Made by a program: the position numbers and the translations under genes
Part shown: piece after piece, positions 1 to 8,256 of the stretch
Layout of the letters: each line of letters opens with the position of its first letter
Position numbering within the stretch: the stretch's first letter is position 1
The notes under the pieces: model-generated
Databases searched by the model: none
Told to the model about the DNA's origin: nothing
Seen by the model: the letters and a program-made list of their open reading frames with translations, nothing else
Assembly (NCBI GenBank): GCA_025929365.1
Contig: JAICMG010000017.1
Location: 1 to 32,228, forward strand
Direction of reading: 5' to 3'
Source: Frankiaceae bacterium
Lineage (GTDB): Bacteria; Actinomycetota; Actinomycetes; JAFAQI01
Length of the DNA stretch: 32,228 nt

Positions 1-31
1 AGCGGTTAGCGAGCGGCTAAGGTCCGTCCCC

Positions 32-1975
32 GTGACGGAACTGGCGGCGTCCTACCTCGTCGGGCGCGGAATCTCCGATGTGACGGGCGAGCTCGCGGGC
101 TGCGGACTGCTCGGGTACGGCAAGGCCGACCAGGTCTCCAAGGGACTCCACACCCGCCTGCGGACACGCGCCTTCATCTTCGCCGACCCGGCGACAGATG
201 CCCGTGTCCTGATCTGCGTGAGCGACCTGCCGCTGATGTTCGACAGCGTGCACCGTGAGGTGCTTCGCCGGCTCAACGAGACGTACGGCGACCGCTACAC
301 CGACGTGAACACGATGCTCACGGTCACCCATACGCACTGCGGCCCCGGGGGCTACTCCCATCACCGCCTCTACAACATGACGACGCACGGCTTCCACACC
401 GTGACCTTCGGCGCGATCGTCGACGGAATCGTGGAGGCAGTCGACCGAGCGCACTCCGACCTCGCTCCGGCGGTGCTGACGCTCTCGCAGGGAACGCTCG
501 AGGACGCCAGCGTCAACCGTTCCCCGCAGTCGTTCGCCCGCAATCCGGAGGCGGACAAGGCGCACTTCCCCAAGGCGATAGACCCGCAGACCACCTTGCT
601 ACGCGTCGAGCGTGACGGTCGCGTGGCCGGCGCGATCAACTGGTTTGCCACGCACGGCACCAGCATGACTAACCGCAACTGTCTCGTGAGCGGCGACAAC
701 AAGGGTTACGCGGCGTACTACTGGGAGCGCGTCCTCTCGGGTGTCGACTACCTCGGTGAGACCGCACCGGACTTCATCTCCGCATTCGCGCAGACCAACA
801 CCGGTGACATGTCACCGAACCTCAACCGCCGACCGGGCAGTGGACCGACCGAGGACGAGTTCGAGAACACCAGAATCATCGGCCAGCGCCAGGCCGATGC
901 CGCGGCTGCCCTCGCGGAGGTCGACGGCAAGGCGGTCACGGGCGGTGTCGATGCGCGAATGACCTACGTCGACATCGGGAACATCACGGTGAGCCCGGAG
1001 TTCAGCGGCGACGGCCGTGAGCATCGCACCACCCCGAACATGGGCGGCGCGGCGGCGCTCGCGGGCACCGATGAGGGACCGGGCTTCCCTGGCTTCAAGC
1101 AGGGCCGCAATCGATTCGTGGACGCGCTGACCCGGGCGACGTACTACCGCTTCTCGGCGCGGCTGCGTGACTCGCAGTCGCCCAAGGGCATCGTGCTGCC
1201 GGGTGGGCTGATGAACCGGTTCGCGCCGTTCGTGCAGGAGCGGGTGCCGGTGCAGCTGCTTCGGATCGGGCCGTTGTACCTGATCGGCATCCCGGGCGAG
1301 GTGACGATCACCGCGGGACTGCGCATGCGTCGTGAGGTCGCCGCAGTCGTCGGCGCCGAGCTCGATGACGTGCTGGTGGCGGGCTACAGCAACGCCTACA
1401 TCCACTACGTCACGACGCCGGAGGAGTACGAGGAGCAACGTTACGAAGGCGGCAGCACCTTGTTCGGGAAATGGGAGGGACCCGCGCTCACCCAGGTCGC
1501 CGTCCAGCTCGCCACCGCAATGCGTGACGGTGGCGCCGTCGGCCGCGGCACGCCTCCGCCGGATCTGTCGCACGGCCAGAAGGGTCCCCCCAGGCCGAAG
1601 GCCGACGGCCGCGTCCTCGGCCGCGACTTCGGTGACGTGCTGTCGGCGCCGCGTGGCCGCTACTCGCGCGGCGAGCAGGTGGAGATCGTGTTCGCCGGAG
1701 CCAACCCCAACAACGACCTGCACCGCGGCGGCACCTATCTTGAGGTGGAACGTGATGCCGGTGGCGCCTGGGAGCGTGTGGCGGACGACGGTGACTGGTC
1801 GACCAAGCTTCACGTGCGCAAGCAGGACGGGGGAACGCGCATCACCATCACCTGGGATGTGCCTGCTGACGCCGAGGCGGGCGATTACCGGATCCGCTAC
1901 CACGGCGACGCCATGGACTCCGACGGCGGTGTCACGCCGTTCACCGGGACCGGTCCGACCTTCGCGATCACCTGA
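32..1975 (+). CDS. Neutral/alkaline non-lysosomal ceramidase
   Basis: Predicted to hydrolyse the amide bond of ceramide, giving sphingosine and a fatty acid. Family hallmarks are visible: the opening YLVGRGISDVTGE, a THTHCGPGG zinc-site motif near residues 99-107, a second histidine in NWFATHGTSM (H208), and NTGDMSPN near 256-263, which corresponds to the family motif holding the nucleophilic serine (S261). The last ~110 residues look like the Ig-like C-terminal domain. At 647 aa it is close to family length. No signal peptide is visible, although many bacterial members are secreted. The GTG at 32 has a weak upstream AAGG; the reading frame stays open to the left edge of the window, so the true start may lie outside it. 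The next gene follows after 16 bp, suggesting co-transcription. Confidence 0.88.
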   Translation: MTELAASYLVGRGISDVTGELAGCGLLGYGKADQVSKGLHTRLRTRAFIFADPATDARVLICVSDLPLMFDSVHREVLRRLNETYGDRYTDVNTMLTVTHTHCGPGGYSHHRLYNMTTHGFHTVTFGAIVDGIVEAVDRAHSDLAPAVLTLSQGTLEDASVNRSPQSFARNPEADKAHFPKAIDPQTTLLRVERDGRVAGAINWFATHGTSMTNRNCLVSGDNKGYAAYYWERVLSGVDYLGETAPDFISAFAQTNTGDMSPNLNRRPGSGPTEDEFENTRIIGQRQADAAAALAEVDGKAVTGGVDARMTYVDIGNITVSPEFSGDGREHRTTPNMGGAAALAGTDEGPGFPGFKQGRNRFVDALTRATYYRFSARLRDSQSPKGIVLPGGLMNRFAPFVQERVPVQLLRIGPLYLIGIPGEVTITAGLRMRREVAAVVGAELDDVLVAGYSNAYIHYVTTPEEYEEQRYEGGSTLFGKWEGPALTQVAVQLATAMRDGGAVGRGTPPPDLSHGQKGPPRPKADGRVLGRDFGDVLSAPRGRYSRGEQVEIVFAGANPNNDLHRGGTYLEVERDAGGAWERVADDGDWSTKLHVRKQDGGTRITITWDVPADAEAGDYRIRYHGDAMDSDGGVTPFTGTGPTFAIT

Positions 1976-1991
1976 CGTGTAGACAAGACAG

Positions 1992-3005
1992 GTGCCGAGC
2001 GAGGACTGGACCGCCCCGGGCGTCTACGAGGTGGTGCCGGGCGTGCACCGGATCCCGCTTCCGCTGCCGAACGACGGGCTGCGCGCCGTCAACGTCTACG
2101 CCGTCACGGGTCCGGACGGCCCGGTCCTGATCGACTCTGGGTGGGCCGTCGCCGATGCGCGCGACCTGCTGCAAGCGGGTCTGCGCGAGATCGGCTCCGA
2201 GCTCGGTGACGTGCAGCGCTTTCTCGTCACCCACATGCACCGAGACCACTACAGCCAGGCGATCCATCTGCGTCGCGAGTTCGGAACCCGCGTCGGGCTC
2301 GGCGCCGAGGAGCGATGGTCACTCGAGACCGTGAGCCGGCCCGGCCGCAAGGCCGCCGAGGAGCAGGTGACGCTGCTGCGTGCGCTCGGCGCGGTCGAGA
2401 TCGCCGAGAAGATGTCGGGCAACCGGCCGCACCACGACCCCGCTGAGTGGGAGCTGCCGGACGAGTGGCTCGCCGGTGATGAGGTCATCAGCGCGAACGG
2501 ACGTGACCTCGAGGTCGTGTCGACGCCGGGCCACACCCGCGGTCACGTCGTCTTCTACGACACCCCGGGTGGGCTGCTGTTCGCCGGCGACCACGTCCTC
2601 CCGACGATCACGCCGTCGATCGGCTTCGAGCCGGCGATGACGGCCGACCCGCTGGGCGCATTCCTCACCTCGCTCGCCCTTGTGCGCAACCGCCCGGACG
2701 CGATGTTGCTGCCGGCGCACGGACCCGTCGTACCGAGCGCGCACGCCCGGGTCGACGAGCTCGTCGAGCATCACCGGGTGCGGCTGGACCAGATGGCGGC
2801 GGCCCTGGCCGGCGGCGCGGAGACGGCGGTGGAGGTCGCCGGCGTGGTCACGTGGACGCGCCGGGAGCGCAAGCTCGACGAGCTCGACGTCTTCAACCAG
2901 TTCCTCGCCGTGTGCGAGACCGGGGCGCATCTCCAGCTCCTCGTCTCGCACGGGCGGGCGACCATGCAGGAGCGCGACGGTGTGAGGTACTACACGGCGA
3001 CCTGA
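1992..3005 (+). CDS. MBL-fold metallo-hydrolase
   Basis: A metallo-beta-lactamase-fold hydrolase of 337 aa. The metal-binding signature H81-x-H83-x-D85-H86 (THMHRDHYS) is intact, and the later ligand motifs GHTRGHVVF, AGDHVL and PAHGPV are all present, so the dinuclear metal site should be complete. After the MBL domain (about residues 12-250) there is a ~85-residue C-terminal extension, probably the helical/winged-helix tail common in lactamase-like hydrolases. It starts with GTG 16 bp after the ceramidase stop, so the two are likely one transcript. The substrate cannot be told from sequence: family members act on thioesters, lactones, lactams and phosphoesters. A role connected to lipid breakdown is only suggested by the ceramidase next door. 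Confidence 0.82.
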   Translation: MPSEDWTAPGVYEVVPGVHRIPLPLPNDGLRAVNVYAVTGPDGPVLIDSGWAVADARDLLQAGLREIGSELGDVQRFLVTHMHRDHYSQAIHLRREFGTRVGLGAEERWSLETVSRPGRKAAEEQVTLLRALGAVEIAEKMSGNRPHHDPAEWELPDEWLAGDEVISANGRDLEVVSTPGHTRGHVVFYDTPGGLLFAGDHVLPTITPSIGFEPAMTADPLGAFLTSLALVRNRPDAMLLPAHGPVVPSAHARVDELVEHHRVRLDQMAAALAGGAETAVEVAGVVTWTRRERKLDELDVFNQFLAVCETGAHLQLLVSHGRATMQERDGVRYYTAT

Positions 3006-3051
3006 CCCTCTAAAGTGCTCCTCAAGCAGTACGACACGACGGGGAGCGGAC

Positions 3052-4134
3052 ATGATCGATCGTCAAAGAGCGGGCCGTCGCATGTCGGCGTTGGTGGGTG
3101 CGGCAGCCGCGCTGGTGGGCGCAGGGTTCGGGGTTGTGCCGGCGGCAAGCGCCGCGACCGGCCACGCCAGCCCCCAGGTGCAGTCGGTCTCGTTGCAGAG
3201 CAGCCAGACAGCGGTCACGTCGTCAACGTCGCACAAGCTCCGGGTGCAGGTCGCCGCGAGCCAGACTCCGAGCCCGGCGCAGGGTGTGCCGCCGACACCC
3301 GGCCCGGTCACCGTCACGGTGACCAACGGTTCGTCCGGGCGAAGCGAGTTCCACCAGTGGTCCTTCCAGGTCGACAGCACGGCATTCACCGTCGACTCGA
3401 CTGGAGCGGGCACGCTGACCGTGCCGAGCTCGGAGATCTCGCCGTACGGTTCGATCGACCTGAAGATCACGCCGATCGGCAACCCGACGACGCAGAGCTG
3501 CCAGGGCACGCCGACCTCGCAGACGCAGGACGTCTCGCTCGGCGGGACGTTCTTCTTCGACAGCCACTCGACCGGCTCGCAGGCGTGGGGAACGGTCGGC
3601 AAGAAGGCCGGGAAGTTCACGTTCTCGGCCACCAACACCGTCGTGTGGACCTACGTCAACACGAACCCGGCAGCCTGCTTCAACTTCAACAGCCTGCCGT
3701 GCGCCTCCGGGCTGTTCTGGCAGTCGCCGAACCAGCAGGTCTCCCTGTCGGGGGCCAAGGTGGGCACCAAGGGCTCGCTTGTCGGCACCCGGTCGACGGA
3801 CCTCAGCACGCCCACCGGCGCCACCCGCAACGACGAGGCGTTCGGCACGACGCAGAAGCTCGTGCTGCATCGCAGCGGGCCGGCGGCATCGCTCGCGCTC
3901 ACCGCGCTGAGCAACAGCTCCGGCACTGCCAAGCTGAGCGCGAAGACCCATGGCAAGCCGTTCAGCCAGCACTGCACGAAGGGCGGCAAGACGGTCACCG
4001 AGACCGCAACGAGCTGGAGCAACGCCAAGTACAAGAACGGCACCAAGCCGCTCAAGGTGCGCGAGCAGATCTTCGGCGCGATCAAGGTCCCCAACAACAC
4101 CCAGGCGACGATCACCAAGACCTCGATCACCTAG
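3052..4134 (+). CDS. Secreted protein of unknown function
   Basis: I do not recognise this 360-aa protein. It begins with a clear signal peptide: basic n-region (MIDRQRAGRRM), a hydrophobic Ala/Gly/Val stretch to about residue 30 and a likely cleavage after AASA (residue 34). The mature part is rich in Ser, Thr, Gly and Val, suggesting a beta-rich extracellular fold. It contains four cysteines (in QSCQG, AACFN, LPCAS and QHCTK) that could form two disulfides. The last ~100 residues are lysine-rich. No enzyme motif, membrane anchor or sortase signal is visible. ATG 3052 is preceded by a good Shine-Dalgarno sequence (GGGGAG); the internal ATG at 3082 would leave a shorter n-region. The 46-bp gap upstream suggests it could have its own promoter. 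Confidence 0.7.
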   Translation: MIDRQRAGRRMSALVGAAAALVGAGFGVVPAASAATGHASPQVQSVSLQSSQTAVTSSTSHKLRVQVAASQTPSPAQGVPPTPGPVTVTVTNGSSGRSEFHQWSFQVDSTAFTVDSTGAGTLTVPSSEISPYGSIDLKITPIGNPTTQSCQGTPTSQTQDVSLGGTFFFDSHSTGSQAWGTVGKKAGKFTFSATNTVVWTYVNTNPAACFNFNSLPCASGLFWQSPNQQVSLSGAKVGTKGSLVGTRSTDLSTPTGATRNDEAFGTTQKLVLHRSGPAASLALTALSNSSGTAKLSAKTHGKPFSQHCTKGGKTVTETATSWSNAKYKNGTKPLKVREQIFGAIKVPNNTQATITKTSIT

Positions 4135-4192
4135 CTCGGTAGGACGACCGAAGGTCGCGGGCGTAGCGTCGGCGTTGACTTAGGAGCAGGGC

Positions 4193-4714
4193 ATGCCGAT
4201 CGTCAGGCTGAACCACGCCGTCCTCTACGTCCGCGACCTGCAACGCAGCCTCGACTTCTACGTCGGGGTGCTCGGCTTCACCCGCATCGAGGAGATGACT
4301 CCAGCGGGCTTCTCCGGTGCGGCGTTCCTCCGCGCGCCCGGCTCGACGAACGACCACGACCTCGGCCTGTTCGCGATCGGTGACAACGTGGGCCCCTCGC
4401 TCGCCGGTCGCGCCACCGTCGGGCTCTACCACCTCGCCTGGGAGGTCGACACGCTCAGCGAGCTCGAGCGCCTCGCCCGCGTGCTGTCGGAGGCCGGCGC
4501 GCTGGTCGGATCCTCCGACCACGGCACGACGAAGAGCCTGTACGCCCACGATCCGGACGGCCTCGAGTTCGAGGTCGCGTGGCTGATCCCGGCCGACCTG
4601 CTGACGCAGGAGGCGAAGGACGCGCGCACCCGGATCGGCCCGCTCGACCTCACGGCGACCAAGGATCGGTACGGCGCCACCACCCGAGGTGGCGTCGGCA
4701 TCTCCGTCGTCTAA
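4193..4714 (+). CDS. VOC-family (glyoxalase/extradiol dioxygenase fold) protein
   Basis: A 173-aa vicinal-oxygen-chelate protein with two beta-alpha-beta-beta-beta modules. The start LNHAVLYVRDLQRSLDFY and the later motif DPDGLEFEVAW are typical of the glyoxalase/catechol 2,3-dioxygenase-like superfamily. The likely metal ligands are H8, H80 (in GLYHLAWEV) and E127, so the protein probably binds a divalent metal. The arrangement resembles one-module-pair catechol 2,3-dioxygenase-like proteins rather than glyoxalase I, but the substrate cannot be inferred. ATG 4193 follows an AGGAG Shine-Dalgarno. It converges with the MMPL transporter, with only 22 bp between the two stop codons and no clear terminator in that gap. 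Confidence 0.82.
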   Translation: MPIVRLNHAVLYVRDLQRSLDFYVGVLGFTRIEEMTPAGFSGAAFLRAPGSTNDHDLGLFAIGDNVGPSLAGRATVGLYHLAWEVDTLSELERLARVLSEAGALVGSSDHGTTKSLYAHDPDGLEFEVAWLIPADLLTQEAKDARTRIGPLDLTATKDRYGATTRGGVGISVV

Positions 4715-4736
4715 GCCGTGCGGGGATCACGGGGAG

Positions 4737-6899
4737 CTAAGCGGGAGCTGGCTCTGCCACCGGGTTCGGCTCGACCCGCAGGATGCGGGCGAGTGGTGTG
4801 GGCAGCCACCAGTTCCACCGGCCCATCAGCGACATCAGCGCCGGCACCAGCAGCGCCCGGACGATCGTCGCATCGAGCAGGATGCCGACGCCGAGGCCGG
4901 TCCCCAGCACCTTGATGTCGGTCTCGGGACCGGACGCGAGTGCGGAGAAGGCAAGGAACAGGATCAGTGCCGCGCTGGTGACGAGCCGTCCGGTGCGGCC
5001 GAGCCCTCGCACGACGGCCCCGTTCGTCCCGCCCTCGTCCGGCTGTGCGTCGTACTCCTCGCGAATCCGGCTCAGGATGAAGACCTCGTAGTCCATCGAC
5101 AAGCCGAACAGGAACGCGAACACCATCAGCGGGATCCAGAACGTGATCGCGCCGGTTGGTTGCACGCCGAACACCGCGTTCGAGCCGTGTCCGCTCTGCC
5201 AGAACCAGGTCAGGAAGCCGAACGTCGCGGCCATCGAGACGACGTTGAGCACCACCGCCTTCAGTGCGAGCAGCAGCGAGCGGAATGCGCGGGCCAGCAG
5301 CAGGAAGCTGAGCAGCGCGATGATCGAGAACATCAGCGGGAAGCTGCCGTACACCGCGTGGATGTAGTCCTGCTGGACCGGCCCATCGCCCGCGACGCCG
5401 ATCACTCCGGGGAACTGCTTCACGGTGGCTTGGACGGCCCTCACCGGCGCCAGGGTCTTGCTGTTCGCCGTGACGACCGTGGGCACGACGACGATGTCCG
5501 AGTAGCCCTGGTTGTTGGCGACCGCACCTTGCGCGAGCGAGGCGCTACTCACCCCGGGCGTCGCCTTGAGTGCCTGCAGCACCTTGGGTGCGTCGGCGGT
5601 CTTGGTGAGCACCTCGAGCGGAGTGAGCACGCCGGGGCTGATGCCCTGCGACGTCAGGTTGACGAAGGACTGGTGAGCATCGCCCGTCTTCGCGAGGGCT
5701 TGGACGCTGGTCTCGCCGACCTTCAGGCCGAAGACCGGAGAAAGCATCACGCCGAGGATGACCAGGGCGACTCCGGCGCCAGCCCAGCGCTGCTTCACGA
5801 CGCCGTGCGCCCATCGGGTCCATGGCTTGCTGGCGGCGACTTCGTGGCGAAGCCGTGGCCAGTCCGCCCGCGGGCCGATGCCACCGAGCACTGCGGGCAG
5901 CAGCGTGAGGACGACGACGGTCGACACCACTGGGATCAGCACGCCGCCGATTCCGACGCTGCGTAGCCCCGGCACGGGCAGGACGATCAGCGCGAGCAGC
6001 CCGATCGCGACCGTGAGGCCGGACACCGCGACAGTGCGGCCCGCCGTCTCGCAGGCGCGAATCACCGCCGAGTGGTTGTCCAGCCCGTGCTCGCGTTCCT
6101 CGCGCCATCGTGTGACGAGCAGCAGGCTGTAGTCGATCGCGAGACCAAGGCCGACGAGGGCAACGAGGAACAAGACGATGAACGACACCTCGGTGAAGGT
6201 GGTCAAGCCGAGCACGATGAGAAGGGTCGTCAGGATCGACACCGCGGCGACGAGGATCGGGATCAGCGCAAGCAGCGATGCGAACACGAAGGCGAGCACG
6301 ATCAACGCACCACCGCCACCGAGAAGGGTCTCCGCGAATACGCCAGGGCCGTTGGAGTCGCCACCGGAGGACAGCTGTTGCTCCCCGGTGATTCCGGTCG
6401 TCCACCCGGGCAGCGACGCCGCAACCGCCTGCTTGAGGTTGTCGGTCGGGTTGTCGGAGAAGGACTGCGGCGCTGGCGTGAAGATGAGGGCGATCGTCGT
6501 ACGACCGTCCTTGCCGATGAAGCGCTGGTCGTGGGTGTTGGCGTAGTCGATCACCCGGGTGTGGGGGATGAGCTTGTCGATCGCGGGTCCGACCTTGCCG
6601 AGTGCGGCACTCTGGCTCGCGGCCGTCGCGCCGTCCGGCGTTCGCATGACGGCGATGCTGGTGATGCCCGTCGTGCCGTTCGGACCATAGAGATGGGTGA
6701 GTTGCTTCGCGGTCTCCCAGCCCGGTTGGCCGGGAAGGGAGAAGTCGACGGACAGCCGGCTCTGGACCTTGCCGGCCGCGGCGCCACCCGCGATGAAGAT
6801 GACCAGCCAGCCGATCATCACCCGCTTGCGGTGGTGCAGCACGAAGGCTGCCAGTCGTCCAAACCAGTTGCTCGGCTCCACCGTTGCCGCTTCGCTCAT
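4737..6899 (-). CDS. MMPL-family (RND-type) membrane transporter
   Basis: A 720-aa transporter of the MMPL/RND superfamily, probably exporting lipids or hydrophobic compounds with the proton gradient. The protein shows the duplicated layout: one TM helix (~30-50), a large extracytoplasmic loop, five TM helices, then a second loop and TM block. The signature segments GLGLAIDYSLLLVTRWREE and GLSMDYEVFILSRIREEYD, with the aspartates expected for proton relay, lie in the two TM bundles. I chose the ATG at 6899 (MSEAATVEPSNW) because GAGGGG sits 7 nt upstream; an in-frame ATG at 6932 lacks this. It is divergent from a MarR-type regulator, and the shared 84-bp gap holds a likely operator. This pairing suggests substrate-induced efflux. 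Confidence 0.9.
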   Translation of the reverse strand: MSEAATVEPSNWFGRLAAFVLHHRKRVMIGWLVIFIAGGAAAGKVQSRLSVDFSLPGQPGWETAKQLTHLYGPNGTTGITSIAVMRTPDGATAASQSAALGKVGPAIDKLIPHTRVIDYANTHDQRFIGKDGRTTIALIFTPAPQSFSDNPTDNLKQAVAASLPGWTTGITGEQQLSSGGDSNGPGVFAETLLGGGGALIVLAFVFASLLALIPILVAAVSILTTLLIVLGLTTFTEVSFIVLFLVALVGLGLAIDYSLLLVTRWREEREHGLDNHSAVIRACETAGRTVAVSGLTVAIGLLALIVLPVPGLRSVGIGGVLIPVVSTVVVLTLLPAVLGGIGPRADWPRLRHEVAASKPWTRWAHGVVKQRWAGAGVALVILGVMLSPVFGLKVGETSVQALAKTGDAHQSFVNLTSQGISPGVLTPLEVLTKTADAPKVLQALKATPGVSSASLAQGAVANNQGYSDIVVVPTVVTANSKTLAPVRAVQATVKQFPGVIGVAGDGPVQQDYIHAVYGSFPLMFSIIALLSFLLLARAFRSLLLALKAVVLNVVSMAATFGFLTWFWQSGHGSNAVFGVQPTGAITFWIPLMVFAFLFGLSMDYEVFILSRIREEYDAQPDEGGTNGAVVRGLGRTGRLVTSAALILFLAFSALASGPETDIKVLGTGLGVGILLDATIVRALLVPALMSLMGRWNWWLPTPLARILRVEPNPVAEPAPA

Positions 6900-6958
6900 C
6901 AACGCGCCCCTCGGATCTGGGAGTTCCTGCAACTCGAGAATCTTTCAGAGAGAGAACT

Positions 6959-6983
6959 ATTATTCAAGTGTATTATTTGTCAC
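6959..6983 (+). promoter_or_regulatory. Candidate MarR operator and marR promoter
   Basis: An AT-rich patch stands out in GC-rich DNA. Bases 6959-6976 form an imperfect 18-bp dyad with half-site ATnATnCA (12 of 18 positions symmetric). The same bases contain TATTAT (6971-6976), a good -10 hexamer 7 nt before the marR ATG at 6984, so the marR mRNA may be leaderless. A dyad over the -10 element fits autorepression by the MarR protein. That the same protein binds here is inference. Confidence 0.5.
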
Positions 6984-7544
6984 ATGGCCAGGGAGCCCGC
7001 GTCGGGATCCGAGAACCCGGCGCCCCGTAGCGGCGCTCGCCAGTCAGGACGGCACGACCCGCCCGAAGTCATCGGCACCGGCTTTCTCCTTTCGGCGCTC
7101 GGCGCTCACTCGTCGATGAGCTTTGCGCGAAGACTTGCGGCGATCGAGCTGACGCCACCCCACGTCGGGGTGTTGCGCGGCATCGGGCTGGTCCCGGGTC
7201 GCAGCCAGCAGGCGGTCGCGGACGAGTTCGGCATCCCGCCGAGCCGGCTGGTCGCATTCATCGACGAGCTCGAGCAAGCGGGCCTGGTCGAGCGCCGCCG
7301 CGACGAACGTGACCGGCGCGTGCAGCGGCTGTTCCTCACCCCGAAGGGCCTGAAGACCATGCATCAGATCGCCGAGATCGGTCGCGAGTCGGAACAGGCG
7401 TTGCTGCAGTCACTCAGCCGCGAGGAGCGGCTGCAGCTCCATCAGCTCCTCGAGCGGCTGATGGCCCATCACGCCATCACCGTGCATCCGGGCTATCGCG
7501 CGATGCGGGCAGGCGAAGACGGGCCGCCACGCGTCTCGCCATGA
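6984..7544 (+). CDS. MarR-family transcriptional regulator
   Basis: A 186-aa winged-helix regulator of the MarR type. After a polar, probably disordered N-terminus of ~28 residues comes a dimerisation helix (VIGTGFLLSALGAHSSMSF), then the DNA-recognition helix region SQQAVADEFGIPPSRLVAFIDEL and the wing with the hallmark DERDRRVQRLFLT (MarR consensus D-x-R-x-x-x-x-x-L-T). The C-terminal helix completes the dimer interface. ATG 6984 was chosen because the frame upstream runs through the antisense of the transporter and because a -10-like element lies 7 nt before it. Divergent orientation to the MMPL exporter makes that exporter the likely target. The inducing ligand is unknown. Confidence 0.88.
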   Translation: MAREPASGSENPAPRSGARQSGRHDPPEVIGTGFLLSALGAHSSMSFARRLAAIELTPPHVGVLRGIGLVPGRSQQAVADEFGIPPSRLVAFIDELEQAGLVERRRDERDRRVQRLFLTPKGLKTMHQIAEIGRESEQALLQSLSREERLQLHQLLERLMAHHAITVHPGYRAMRAGEDGPPRVSP

Positions 7545-7612
7545 CGGCCCGCCCGGCTCGGCGTGACGATTACCGCGGAAACGTGCCAGCCGCGGGCTAC
7601 CGGCGTACTGCT

Positions 7613-7631
7613 CGGCCCGGCCGAAGGGCCG
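7613..7631. terminator. Possible hairpin terminator between marR and the chelatase gene
   Basis: CGGCCC (7613-7618) and GGGCCG (7626-7631) can form a 6-bp GC stem with a 7-nt loop directly beside the stop codon of the minus-strand chelatase gene. marR converges on this point. There is no T-tract, so this is only a candidate. Confidence 0.3.
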
Positions 7632-8252
7632 TCAGAGCAACGGGAGGGCGTCGTCGTAGCGGCGCATCACGAGCTCGGCAAGACGCGGATCGGCACCGAT
7701 CGGTGCACTGATCACAGGGGCGCCGCAGTCGGCGACCAGATCAGCGAAATGGCCCGGCGCGAGGAGGTACGACGCGACGGCGAGGGGCTCGACAGCCGAG
7801 AGCGCCGGCTCTCCCGCTCCGACGAAGGCCGGCGTCACCTCGACCCGGAGGACGGCGCCGAGCTGCTCAGCCGCCATGCGGACGTCGGCGATGCCGCGAG
7901 GGTCGCTTGACCCGGCACCGGCGAGAACAACGGGGCTGCCCTCCTGCCAGCCGGCGACGGTTAGTCGATCCGCGAGGATCTGCGCAATCCGGGGATCGGG
8001 CCCGATCGGGTCCGCGACGATCGCGCCCGGCGCCGCGGCCGGAAGGTCGATGGCGAGGTGGTAGCCGCGCGCCAGCAACATCGGCACGACGACTGCGCCA
8101 TCGGTTGCCAGGTCAGCGAGCCGCGGCTCGTTGTGGTCGAGGTAGCCGACCAGGACGTCCATATCCGGCCGGCTGCCGATGATGCGATCAGCAGTCCACT
8201 CGAAGACCGCGCCATATCCGGGGTCCTTGCTGCCATGCGCAGCAAGAATCAG
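7632..8252 (-). CDS. Sirohydrochlorin chelatase (CbiX/SirB-like)
   Basis: Predicted to insert metal into sirohydrochlorin. Next to sulfite reductase, the likely product is siroheme (Fe). The frame encodes two CbiX half-domains: the first begins LILAAHGSKDPGYG with the metal-binding histidine, and the second contains YLLAPGHFADLV with the paired histidine. Length with the start used here is 206 aa. The start is unusual: the first ATG (8162) would delete the whole AAHGS strand, and I find no ATG, GTG or TTG in this frame just upstream. The best candidate is CTG at 8252 (an ATT follows it), 4 bp after the cysH stop, implying translational coupling. A frameshift or sequencing error is the alternative. 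The gene order fits a siroheme/sulfur operon, not corrin synthesis. Confidence 0.8.
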   Translation of the reverse strand: MILAAHGSKDPGYGAVFEWTADRIIGSRPDMDVLVGYLDHNEPRLADLATDGAVVVPMLLARGYHLAIDLPAAAPGAIVADPIGPDPRIAQILADRLTVAGWQEGSPVVLAGAGSSDPRGIADVRMAAEQLGAVLRVEVTPAFVGAGEPALSAVEPLAVASYLLAPGHFADLVADCGAPVISAPIGADPRLAELVMRRYDDALPLL

Positions 8253-8256
8253 CCTG

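Noticed and set aside
6958-6977. Direct repeat TATTATT, two copies 13 bp apart
   Set aside because: It is explained by the AT-rich promoter/dyad and is too short to call a separate element.
6072-6983. 5' extension of the marR frame to 6072
   Set aside because: This part is antisense to the MMPL transporter and contains no recognisable domain. The MarR domain begins after ATG 6984, which has a promoter-like element just before it.
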